A stretch of 64,000 nucleotides of DNA from Diplosphaera chodatii (taxonomy: Eukaryota; Chlorophyta; Trebouxiophyceae; Prasiolales; Stichococcaceae), in NCBI GenBank assembly GCA_032358165.1, contig JAALGY010000010.1, positions 434,001 to 498,000 of the forward strand. Direction: 5' to 3'. Position 1 is the first letter of the stretch. The number at the start of each line of letters is the position of its first letter. The notes under the pieces were generated by a model, which was not told the origin of the DNA, searched no databases, and saw only the letters and a list, made by a program, of their open reading frames with translations. The translations under genes and the position numbers were made by a program. Positions 1-10,342 of the stretch are shown one piece after another.

Positions 1-3000
1 GTCGGAGGAGCGGTCCGACTTGGACGAAGCAGTTGCTGCGGTGGGGGAAGGCGTTGCAGCGGCATCCCTTGCGGACGGGGACGAAGACGGCAGCGGCGGC
101 AGCACAGAAGCAGACAGCGGGCAGCAGGAAGGAGGTGTGACAGGAGGAGATCAGGCCGCTCGAGGCAGCAGTGCCGATGCACCGAGCAGAGGTGTGGCGG
201 AGCAGTCAGACAGAATGAGTCATCCACTTGCACAGCGTGGCAGCGAGATTAGAGGCGACGAGCAAGACAGCGCTTGATTCGGAAATGTGTGCCCGCCATG
301 TATACATGCATGCTGTGTTCTGCGGCGCAGGCGACAGCCGGGACAGCATGGACCGGCGGCCGGATGTGCAGCGCAACCTGGACACCAGCGGCAGCACCGC
401 CTTGCATGCCTTCCTGGACGGCTCCGCGGACCTCAGCTCCTTTAGCAGGTGGGTTTGAGGGCTAGGGATCATGAAGCATAATGTGCCTTTTGGCGGGTAT
501 ACTTCATGGACTGCGGCTGAGCTGGACCAAGGCATTCACAGGATGACCTGTCGCTGACGGCTGCAAACAACAAGCATTGTTTAGCAAACTGCAGCATGAC
601 ATTCAGTGTGGTGAGCCAGATTCCAGCAAAGCCAGGATCCCTGGTTGACAAACAGAGTGCTGTTCATCGTACAGGTATGGTCTTTCCCAGGCGCAGCCGT
701 CAGCCGCCGGCGCAGCGGCATCAGAAGGGTCCAACAGAACCCTGACCTCCCACGATGGCCCCGCCTCGCCGGTGCCCGACCCAGCTGCCGCAGAGGAGAT
801 CCGGCAGGCGGTGATCGAAAACGCGCCGCCCGGCAAGCGGCACCTGTCGGCTGCGGCGCGGCGTGCAGCCAGGAAGCAGGCGCGCCCTGCTTCACCGCTG
901 GCTTCGCCCCTGAGCTCCACCTGGTTACTATTTGTCAATCTGGTGCAGCAGAGTTGGGGGTTTTGCCTGCTGCCCGCCTGCACGGCCCCTTGCTCTGCTG
1001 CATCAGGCTGTCAGACAGCATGTGCGCCTCGAGCACACTGCTCAAGTGCGCCTCCACAATCAGCGCAGGGTTTGGCGCCGGGGGCGGGGCTGCCGCCCGC
1101 GGCCGCCCGGGCGGCGGCGGACCGCACCGAGAGCCTGCTCCCCGACGGCAGCCTGCTGCGAGACGGCAGCGGCGGCGCGCCGCAGCCGGCAGCGGCACCA
1201 CAGTCCGACGCCGGCGAGGCAGCAGGACAGCAGCAGCAGCAGCAGGAGGAGGAGGACGAGGAGGAGGAGGCAGGTGGTGCCGGTGGCGCAGCAGAAGAAA
1301 GCGCCGGCGGCGGCGGCGCAGCCAACAAGCAGCCGCCCGATCCCCTGGAGGCAGCGCGCGCTGCCGAGCGCGCCCGGGTCGCAGCCAAGCAGGAGCATGT
1401 GAGCGTCCCACTACCTGGGCAACTAAGATGCCGACATTGGTCCACATCACTGCTTTACAACATATAGTGAGCATGCCACCGGCCGCAGGCATTGCCTGAC
1501 ACAGTCTGTTATGGTTCGCCAATGCTCTGAGCACAGTTCAGCTGCTATATGGCCTGCTCCTGTGCAACCAGGGGACACCCCTGCGGCGCATATTGCGCTG
1601 TGAGCATTATGTGTGGGTGAGCTATGTGAGAGGCAAATGCCCATGTAGACAGTCGTCCTCAAATGAATGTGCCGCCATTGCAGGCACAGCGCGGCAAGGC
1701 AGGCAAGTTAAAAAAGGCAAAAGCAAAGTATGCGGACCAGGACGAAGACGATCGCGAGCTGGCGATGGCGGCGCTCGCGTCGGCAGGTGCGACCTTTTCT
1801 GTTGGCCCCACCACGGCCAGCAGGCATTCACAGCGCGGCAGCTGTGTTCAAGACACGCGGGAAGCATAAGCGACGTCAGGGCCCTACGTTGTGCGACAGC
1901 GTGCTGCCGTGCAGCTGCTCTGTGTGTCTGCGACAGAAAACTCTGCTGCAAGTTCACCTGGCTGGTAGTAATGCGACGGGCCTGTATGCCGGCTGGCAAG
2001 CGCAGCATCAAGCTTTGAGCGCTGCCGTATTCCTTGCCAGGCGCAAAGGGGGAGAAGGTAGACAGGAAGCAGGCGCGGAAGGCGCGGCGGGACGCGCGGC
2101 GGGGCCCCGAGGCCGCGCCTGCGCCCCTGGCCACCCCGGAGCAGCTGCAGGCCGTCAATGCGCGCCCCATTGGCGAGCAGCGCGCCTGGGTGAGCCTTGT
2201 AGCCGTGTAACATTTCGAAACATGACGTGTATCAAATGCTTTCCTGTGGCTGCTATATACTCCGCTTGCCTGCATGGATGTGATTGCCCAGTACTTGGTG
2301 TACCAAGCTGCCACAGGTGTTTCAGGCCCTTAGCAAAATATCAGCAACGGCGTCACTCTGGGCCACTTGAGGAGTTGAGGTGCTGGCGTGCGCAGGGCTA
2401 TGAGGCCCGCAAAGCCGCAGCAGCGGCCACTGCTGCAACTGCGGCAGCAGCGCCGGCGGAGTTGCGGCTGCAGGAAGCGGCGGATGCAGCTGAAGCTGAC
2501 GACACCACCGACGCCGCGAAGGCAGCCGCCACAGACACGGCCCTGGCGGAGGGTGGCGCGGAAGCAGAGGATGCCGAGGAGGCGGGTGCCGAAGGCGGCG
2601 ACACCAATGCGCAGCGGCTGCAGCTGCTGGACTCCATGACGGTGAGTTGTGCCTAGCATCGGCTGAAGGGCATCAAAACAGACCCAGTGCTGGCACCTTG
2701 AAAGCGGAGGTTGCTTGGTCCAGTTCAGAGCGCTTGCTGCACCTGCTGAACCACACAGTTGCCCGCGCCGTCGGCCCAGGTTGCCGGCCAACTCTGCCCT
2801 GGGCACCGCAGGGCATGCCGCGGGACGATGACGTCATCCTGTACGCGCTGCCGGTGTGCGCGCCGCACGCGGTGCTGGCGGGCTACCGGTACAAGGCCAA
2901 GCTGACGCCCGGCAGCCAGAAGCGCGGCAAGGCCGCCCGCCAGGCGCGCTGGTGACTCTGCTGTCATGACTGCCAATCTGCCCGGTTTGCGAGCATCCGC

Positions 3001-3327
3001 ACTTGGCAAGCACGGCTCTGAAGGCCGATGAACTGCTGCTGGGCAACTGGACATGCAGCATGCATGCATGTTCGGAGCGCTGCGACTGCGGCACACCTTC
3101 AGACCCTCGTTCGCTGCCGGGCTGTGGCGGCGCACCGTCGTTTCCTCATGTTGCAGGTGGTTGAGATGCTGACCCGGACTGCGCCGGAAAAGCACGCAGA
3201 GGCGATGCGTGGCGTGCCAGAGCCGGACGTCATCGCCGCCTGCCGCGGCGGCGTCAAGGTCAGCGTGCCGGGCCTGCAGGCGGTAAAGCAGGCGGCAAAG
3301 GCCAGCAAAAAGAAGGGAAAGGCCTGA
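1..3327 (+). CDS. NEMF: NEMF/Rqc2 (Tae2) homologue, 3' part
   Basis: Partial gene; the N-terminal NFACT-N and coiled-coil part lies left of the window. Exons read: 1-~191 (a donor at 135 is equally in phase), 331-448, 675-1398 (possibly with an in-frame intron inside), 1684-1786, 2041-2189, 2396-2641, 2812-2943, 3157-3327 with TGA. Family landmarks appear in the right order: KRHLSAAARR, then KLKKAKAKYADQDEDDREL, then the NFACT-C stretch with VCAPHAVLAGYRYKAKLTPG and a Lys-rich end. In the known family this protein binds 60S subunits carrying stalled nascent chains, recruits the Listerin E3 ligase and directs C-terminal tailing; that role is carried over by homology. Oddities are a Gln/Glu-rich linker (about 1220-1270), an Ala/Glu-rich exon (2396-2641) and an apparent GC donor at 2944. 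Identity is firm; the exact first exons are not. Confidence 0.88.
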
Positions 3328-4131
3328 ACTAGATAGGCCAATGCTGGTTGTGGCGTGGTGTTGTAGCAGCCATTTTTTGGGCCATTCGATTGTACTCCTG
3401 GCTCCCCAGCTGAAACCAAATGTCAGTTCAAACGCACCAAGATACCCCAAACCCAGCGCTTTTGCGGCACGGCCGTGCCACCTGAGTTGCCGACAGCAGC
3501 GGCTGTTGGGCCGCATGTACCTCGAGAACAACAAGGTGCACTGGCTGTCTTTGGCATTCCTCACGGATCATGTTGTAGATGCTACAAGCAAGATGTCCAA
3601 AGCACGTGTCATGGTCTGGCATGCTAATTGGCACATAGACCATTGATATGGCGACTTGCAAGTGAGGCAGTGCGATACATTTCTGACTGTCACATCGACT
3701 ACCATGTCCCATCATGCACACGCAGCAGCGTGACAGCTGGACGAACCGATCCCCAACAAACATTTCGGCTTGCAAAAGCCCGAGGTGTACAAGGACTATG
3801 GTACAAGTGACTGCTCGGTCTGAGCAGCTGAGGTGCAATGCCTATTCTCACAGCACCGTCCATGTCTACATCTGCTGTTGCACCACGAAGCTGTGTGATG
3901 CGATCGCCAGCTGATGCATGGCGCCGCAGAACAGCTGAGGCCGAGGCCGTCCCCGTGCAATGTGTTGCGCCTGGGTTGTAGTTGTTGGGTTGTAGCAGCT
4001 TGCGCCCGCCCAGGCAAGCCGTTCAGTGCGCGGCCGTCATGCAATCTGCTGAGCCTGGGTGTCAAAACCAGCCGCTACTTCCCATGGCGGCGCCGTTGCG
4101 GTGGCCGCCTCCACCTAGGCGGGCAGGCCGC
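3328..4131. other. Intergenic, convergent gene ends
   Basis: About 800 bp between the stop of the NEMF gene and the stop of the small minus-strand gene. I see no coding exon, RNA gene or repeat here. Confidence 0.5.
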
Positions 4132-4596
4132 TCAGTGCGTGCCCGCCTTGGTCCACACCTCGTCGTCCGACGCGTGTTGGCCCGCATCCTGCAGCATGGC
4201 GCCCTTGCCGGACGACCGTGCGAACTGCCGCTTGTGCATGTACGCCTGTAGTGTGCGGCGGAGCAGGTAATTGGCGCACCAACGTGCAGCGTGACCATCC
4301 ACAGCCGGCCAGCTGCATTTTCGCTGTTGCCTGCATTGTCACGTGTTCGTGCGATGCAACCTATGCCCGTCCTCTATACCTGCCAGAACCATGAGCCCAG
4401 CGATGCCATGATGACGCCAGCGACGAGGCCTGCACGCACGGAGCAGATCAATGAGCGGCATGCCACCTGGACTCGGTGACCAGCAGAGCCCTCAATGCAA
4501 AGCTTTGAACATGCTCGCAATGACAGCTAGAGGGGCACCACACGCACCAATGCAGAGCCCGGTGCCGAGCCCCTTGTTGAAAGCGTCGCCCGTCAT
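4132..4596 (-). CDS. Small single-pass membrane protein, 70 aa
   Basis: Three short exons read on the minus strand: 4548-4596 (starts ATG, ends ATT G), 4380-4429 and 4132-4245 (ends TGA). Each boundary has a GT donor and AG acceptor, and the phases (1 then 0) join without a break. The product starts MTGDAFNKGLG, has one hydrophobic, Gly-rich helix at about residues 9-32 ending GSWFWQ, and then a hydrophilic tail of about 37 residues that begins with basic AYMHKRQFARS and ends acidic (ASDDEVW). The topology suggests a small tail-anchored or N-anchored protein. I do not recognise the family. The model rests on splice sites and membrane-protein logic only, so it is moderately supported. Confidence 0.55.
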
Positions 4597-5196
4597 TGTG
4601 GTGAGTCGCTCATGCGCTGCTTGTAGCTGCACAGGACTTGAGCGACCTTGTTACAAGTGTCTCAGCACAACGCTGCCTCCTCAGCACCTGCTCTACCGGT
4701 CAAGCTCTGGCCGAAGCGAGTGCTCACGGATCCAATGCTTCGCGCTGCACGCAGCGTGCTCTGGGGCTGCTGCACGGGGTCTTGATTTATAGCAGACCGG
4801 CTGCTGAGAAGACGATATGCGGCTGCGACCGGCTGAATGACAAACTGTGGCAATGCACCTCAGCTAATGCCCTGGCAATCAGCACGAAGCCAGATTCGAC
4901 AGCCAGCCCGCGTCGGCAACTTGAAACACTTCAGTTTTTCCCAAACATCCGTAGCTCAACAGCGGGCGCTAAGGGATGCTACTGATGCTACTGATGCAAT
5001 AAACGTTCTACCTCTCACACTTGCGTCACCTTCAGCCTCCACATCAGACTGCAAAACTGCAGCGCGCCTACAGCACACTCTGATTCTGCACGCTTCCGCA
5101 GCACGCTCTTGCAGCAACGTTCCATTATATTCGTGTCGAGTTCTTGGCAGACGTAGCCACAGCTGAGCAGGTTCCACGGACGGCATCGCTGTCCGG
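4597..5196. promoter_or_regulatory. Divergent intergenic region
   Basis: About 600 bp between the ATG of the small membrane protein (-) and the ATG of the coiled-coil protein (+), so it should hold both promoters and 5' UTRs. No specific element was recognised. Confidence 0.35.
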
Positions 5197-6392
5197 ATGG
5201 ATGCGGCAGTGGAGCGTCGCAGCGCCACACCTGACACTGCACAGGTCTGGCATCTGCTGTCGTTGCCGCAATCTCGTTGTTGACGTGCAAAGCATTTTCT
5301 AGTCACTGTTTCATTTACATCAAGCAGGACCTGGCGTCGAAATATGCCCGCGCCAAGGTGATGCTGCGGGAGCAGATCGACTCCAACCAGGTTTGCGCAC
5401 CGATGCGCACCGCCAGAGCCGTACTCTTGTCATACATTGTTTGGAATCAGGATATCATTGCACAGTCATTCCCTTAGTGACTGCTCGACTCTTGGCCTTG
5501 CCACCAGGTAGCGCAGGCCATCTACTCGGCAGGCATCAGTGCATGGGACTGAATGTGCTATGTGCAGGCGCTGCGGCTGGCGCTGCGGGAGGAGCAGCGG
5601 CAGCGCAGGACACTGGCCGACGGCCTGGAGGCGGAGCGGGCCGCCACGGCTGCGGCGGCGCGCAAGGTGGCAGAGCTGGTGAGCTGCAACTCGGTCGTTG
5701 CAACAAGCAGGCAACACACTTGTGTCGGCATAAGGACCCACTCGAAAGGAATGCCGACACTAGCTCAGTGCGCAGTCACGACACCACCCTATGTCGAATG
5801 ACAGGAGGACTTGCTGGCGCAGCAGCGATTGGTGTCGCTGGCAGTCCGTCAGGCTGACGCACAAACGCAGGTACCCTGGAAACATGCAGGAAACATGGCA
5901 CAGCAATGATGCCCATTGATTTATGTCAGTACCGGAGTCGCTTAACAGATATGCGTGGGACATATTTCAGGAAGTAAAGGGCACTGCTAAATGCAGGCCA
6001 CCCTGGAGCAGCCCAGGGTGCAGCCAGGCGATGAGGCGAGCACGCAACAAGCCGACACCACAGCAAATGCGTCAGGTGGCGCTGTTGCCACGGCAACAGG
6101 GTCAACAGCAGATGTCAAAGAGGAAGCGGTGGAAGCAGAGAAGCGGCAGGCATTGGAAGATGCAGAGGCGAGGGTGGCAGCGGTCAGGCGGCAGGCGCAG
6201 GCGGATGCAGAGGCAGCAGTGGAAGCAGTCCGACGGCAGGCGCACGCTTCTCAGCAGCGGCTGTGCGCCCAGATGCTGGCGGCGCTGCGGCAGCTGCAGT
6301 GCGAAGCGCAGGACCTGGCCGTGCAGACCAAGCAGGTGGCGCAGCAGCAAGAAATTGTGGGCCACAGACAAGAGCGCATGGTCGCAGCGTAG
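5197..6392 (+). CDS. Coiled-coil protein, 227 aa
   Basis: Five exons: 5197-5244, 5328-5390, 5568-5678, 5805-5870 and 5997-6392 (TAG). All introns are GT-AG in phase 0, so the model is self-consistent. The product is almost entirely heptad-like and rich in Ala, Gln, Glu and Arg (for example LRLALREEQRQRRTLADGLE and AEARVAAVRRQAQADAEAA), with an acidic, low-complexity stretch around residues 100-140 between two coil segments. No catalytic motif or signal peptide is present. A structural or scaffold role is the most that can be inferred. It sits between the small membrane gene (divergent) and WDR55 (convergent). I do not recognise the family; translation might begin further upstream in an unseen exon. 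Confidence 0.65.
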
Positions 6393-6935
6393 GCCTGGCA
6401 GCATGGCGGGTGGTGCCATGGCTGTTGCTCAAGGCACCGAGATCAGGACAGACTCGACATGTTGCGGCATCTAGTACACCATGACCCTGTAGCCTCGGCA
6501 AGTGCCACTGCGGCAAGAATGTCACGGGACAGCCAACACTGGAGAGCTTGTTGAACACCTCACAGCTTGTCTTCTGGCTGGTCAGAGTTTGCATGACTAC
6601 ACAGCTGCACCTGCCAGCAGTATATTCCGTTGGCTGAAGTGGGAGCACAAGCCTGTGGCAGGTGCGCAGGTCACAAGATGACACTGCACACCCACATGTT
6701 CTGATGCACATGCTGGACCGCTTGTGCGCGTGTTGGGGAGGAATATGTTCATGACGCATGCGGCACCAGAGCAGAGTGCAGGGATCTGCGGATGTTACAT
6801 TTTCAAAGCAGAAAGCCGGCAGCAGTACTAGCGCATGCAGCTGCAGAAACATGCTGCATGTCTGCAACCTTTCGCCTGTGCCAGCCTCTCCTTCGAGCTA
6901 AACGGCGACGTCCAAACTCCGTGGACACTGCACGA
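6393..6935. other. Intergenic, convergent gene ends
   Basis: About 540 bp of 3' flank shared by the coiled-coil gene (+) and WDR55 (-). On the minus strand a TGTAA, the usual chlorophyte polyadenylation signal, lies at about 6796-6800, roughly 140 bp past the WDR55 stop. Nothing else was recognised. Confidence 0.4.
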
Positions 6936-9728
6936 CTACAGGTCTGCAAAGAATGAGGAGCCAGGGGCGCCGCCGCCGCGGCCGGCGCTGATCCGGTGCA
7001 CGCCCTTGTCGCGCGACCTGCCCTTCTTGCGCTTGCGCCTGGGCCCCGCGTCGCTGTCCGAGTCGTCGTCCAAGTGCTCCCCCTGCTGCGCTGGGGCTGG
7101 CTGCCCAGCGTCGCCGTCAGCAGCCTGCCCGCAGCGCAGCTGTGTGGTCCGCGTCATACCACAGAACAGGCAGCTGACTTGGGACAAAATGTTAGTTCTG
7201 GACATGGTATCGCGAGGTTTGTGACCCACCAAGAGCCAGAGCGGCGAACGGCAACGCACACAGAAGCCTGCAGCAGGGTCGCAGGCGGGTGCTTGTCTCA
7301 TGAACACAGCAGCCGCCGCATACCTGCGAGTCCGTCGCAGCAGCCACAGCATCCTCAGCGGCTGACGCCACAGCCGCCTCTGCGTCGCCCTCGCTGCCAT
7401 CCTCCGCCAGATCCCACAGCCGCACCTGCCAGAGTCCACATGCATCACAGGTCGCACAGCAGCCAACTGCGCCGCGACGGACCCCAACTGACTCAGCCAG
7501 TTGTGGCGGCGCAGCTGCGAACAGCAGGGCATGCATGTGCATGCTGTGTGCAGCAACGCCATCACAACAGTCATCAGAGACTGCTGTGGCCAGAACATCG
7601 CCGCCGGTGGTGCACAGTCAGCCGCCCAGCAGCAGGCAGCACCCGGCCAAGTGAGTCTGTGCGCACGAACAGGGGGGGCCCCCCACCATATCATCAAGCC
7701 CGGCCGACGCCAGCAGCTGCCGCTGCGCGCAGAAGGCCAGCGCCTGCACCGGGTCCCCCTCGCCCCTGCCGCCAGCCCTGCTGCCGTGGCTGCCCAGCAC
7801 CCCCAGCATGCGGTTCGGCTGCACGGGCATGACGCGTGCACCTGGCAGGCCGGACATGTCTGAGATGCGTCACCACAGCTGAGCTGTCGCAGGGCGGTCG
7901 ACGTGCCAACAGTGTCCCAATGGAAGTCATTTGGGACTGGGCACGTGGATCCAACATGGCTGAAATCGACGGCAGTAGCATACATGGGTCCCAGTGCACC
8001 TGGATGGTCATCAGTCGGATGATGCCGTCCGCCGCACCGGTGGCGATGGTGTCGTCGTCGACTGCCACCATGCAGTCCACTGACGCTGGATGCCCTGCAG
8101 TGGAGCGGTGCTCTTTTCTGTCGCCATCCTGACGAATGAGTGCGGAACCGTTTGGTGTCGCCCAGTGCATGGCTTCCCTGGCACCGCTGCAGCGCTGCGG
8201 GCCCCAGCACAAGGGCGGCAGCCGCCTCGCCTGGGTACCGGTCGCTGCAGTCGTTCCAGTAGCCCCAGCTGAAGATGTTGAGCACGCCGTCGGAGGCGCC
8301 CGCCGCCACCTTGCGCCCCCCCTTGAGCACCGCCACCCCCAGCAGCTCCTCCTCCGCATCATCCTCCGACCGCGCCCGCACCTGCCAGCTAAATTTAGGG
8401 TTTAGGGTCACCTTCACGCTACTTCTGTGCCGTTCCCTACAACAGACAAGATGTTGACTCGGCATGTGCGCTGCTTATGGGCATCTGTGTCGGCGCTTCA
8501 GCTCGTGCGCTCCCAATCTGCGGCACCTCCATGGCAGAGTGGAGTTGCAGGGGTCCAGCAAATTCCCACCTTGAAGGTGCGGGTGTCGTTGACGGACAGC
8601 GTGCCGTCGCCGCTGGTCGCCAGCAGCGCGCGCTCCGGCGCGTGCGCCGCCATGTCCGAGATGTAGTCGGTGTGCGCCGCGAAGCCACCGGCCGCCTCCG
8701 CCTGCCGCGTGTCCCACAGCTGTATCCTGCCGTCGTCGTCGCCTGCCAAGGCAGATGCAGGTCTCAGCTGCTGTCCTTGGCAATGCGCTTGATTGATCAC
8801 GTTGTGTGGCATCTGAGCATTGCAACCGCTCCGACTGCAGTTCATAATGAACATGTTGCCTGAGACAAAACAGTGCGCTTTAAGTGCAGCCAGTACAGGG
8901 GCGTTGCCTTTGCACCCGCAGGCATGCAAGGACCTGCCATGTGCTGCCGTGCACCCCACCTAGCTACACTGCCAGCTGCATCACCCGCCACACCTGATGC
9001 GAGCACGGTGTCCGACACAAACAGCAGCCTGTCGATGCCGGAGGCATGGGCATCTGCCTTGCGCGCAGTCGGCTGCCCTGTAGCGGCATCCACCGCCAGC
9101 AGCGACCTGTCCGCTGATGCGCTGACCAGCAGCCTGCCGTCTGGCGAGAAGCGCACTGCCCGTGCCGACTCCTTGTGCGCCTGTGCATCGGTTGTGTGGC
9201 TTGACTGTAGTACATCTGCCTCTGACGACGCCACCACCAGTGCAGCCGCCAACCGGTCACCTGCCCCATGTGCCAACCATCACGAAGCGCCGTGCGCACA
9301 CGCCAAGGACATGTCGTCCTCAGTGTCGACATGTCACCGTGAGTGTCAGCAGTGCAAGTGACGCATCCAGCAGACCTTGAGGCTGAGTGCGGGCGCTGCA
9401 GTGCCGGCTGTGGCGTCGCATCTGTGCATGCACAGCCGCCCGGAGATCAGCGCGGCAGCCACCATGGGCTCGCTGGGGTGCAGCGAGCAGTCCTGCAGCC
9501 AGTGAAGGTGAAGATGGGCAATGTACTGCTGCGGCAGGCAGAAAGCAGCACAGCGATAACGCTGCGCTGAGACCTGTGCCTGACGGAGTTCCTTGAGGAG
9601 GATAGCGGAAGTGACTGGTGCCACTGTGTAGTATGAGTCTGCAAATTTCAGCAGTCCAGCAGCCTCACCATGGGCTGTGCATCGTACTGAATTGTGACGG
9701 CAGCGCCGCCGGCACCACCGCCGGTCAT
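6936..9728 (-). CDS. WDR55: WD-repeat protein WDR55 homologue, 401 aa
   Basis: Nine exons on the minus strand: 9669-9728 (ATG), 9376-9492, 8994-9180, 8570-8742, 8231-8381, 8000-8094, 7687-7818, 7324-7425 and 6936-7124 (TAG). All phases join. The translation follows WDR55/Jip5 blade by blade: FHP-like SLHPSEPMVAAALISGRL, then AVRFSPDGRLLVSASADRSL, GDDDGRIQLWD, ASDGVLNIFSWGYWNDCSDR, ADGIIRLMTIQPNRMLGVLG and VRLWDLAED, then a basic nucleolar-type KRKKGRSRDKG and the conserved C-terminal FFADL. Family members are nucleolar and needed for rRNA processing; some plant forms bind DDB1. Intron 5 has a GC donor (CAG|gcgagg at 8230-8225) that phase and homology require. Intron 4 contains two TTTAGGG units (about 8395-8408). 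The length is close to the family norm. Confidence 0.93.
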
Positions 9729-10342
9729 CAAGAATCCTACACGGAAGTCCCAGCTCCTTGCTGATGAGGCCGCGGTGCGTTGTGTGTGTCAGAGTGTCCG
9801 AGGCATAAGAGTTGCAGGAGTTTGATCAGAAGGGTACTGGTGCAGTACCGGTTTGAGGCAACTGCGGTGTTGATCGACGCCGCCCTGGTGAAACTGGCAG
9901 CGGACCGTCGCAAGTGGCAGAGATTGCAACAGCGACGTTGCAACAAGTGTGCAGGTCAACGACTTGCATGTCGCAAACACAGCACCCCATGCAGGTTGCG
10001 TAACCGTGAGGTGGCACATGCAGTTCTTGGACCGCCCCGCCTTCGCTTTCGGGGCGTGAGACTGCGGCACAGCAAGCTGCAAAGTGGTTCAGGTTTGTGT
10101 TCAGGCCTGTGGCATCTTTGTGACGGCTGAGTTTTCGCAACACGCTTCGGGCGGTTATCCAGAGTGGGCCATCACAACAAGAGCTTTGAAGTGCAGGTTC
10201 CTAAAACAACGGCCATGTGCGATGTCGAGGACATCGATGCCAGCCGCTGAGGCTTCACAAGAGATCTCCATGAACAGCTAGCCGCAGGCGCCGCTTGTAC
10301 TTGAATCCACACCCTGCGCGCAGCTCTCCGTGCAGCGCCACC
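9729..10342. promoter_or_regulatory. Divergent promoter region, WDR55 / AX1
   Basis: 614 bp between the ATG codons of WDR55 (-) and AX1 (+). It must contain both 5' UTRs and promoters. No TATA box or other element was identified with confidence, and no coding exon is evident. Confidence 0.4.

Noticed and set aside
935..1534. Long minus-strand open frames opposite NEMF exon 3
   Set aside because: They are mirror images of Ala/Gln/Glu-rich coding DNA in GC-rich sequence; the plus strand carries the NEMF landmarks.
6936..8465. A 509-residue uninterrupted minus-strand frame
   Set aside because: It reads through several introns of WDR55. Conserved WD blades alternate with non-conserved stretches and switch frames, so the spliced model is preferred.
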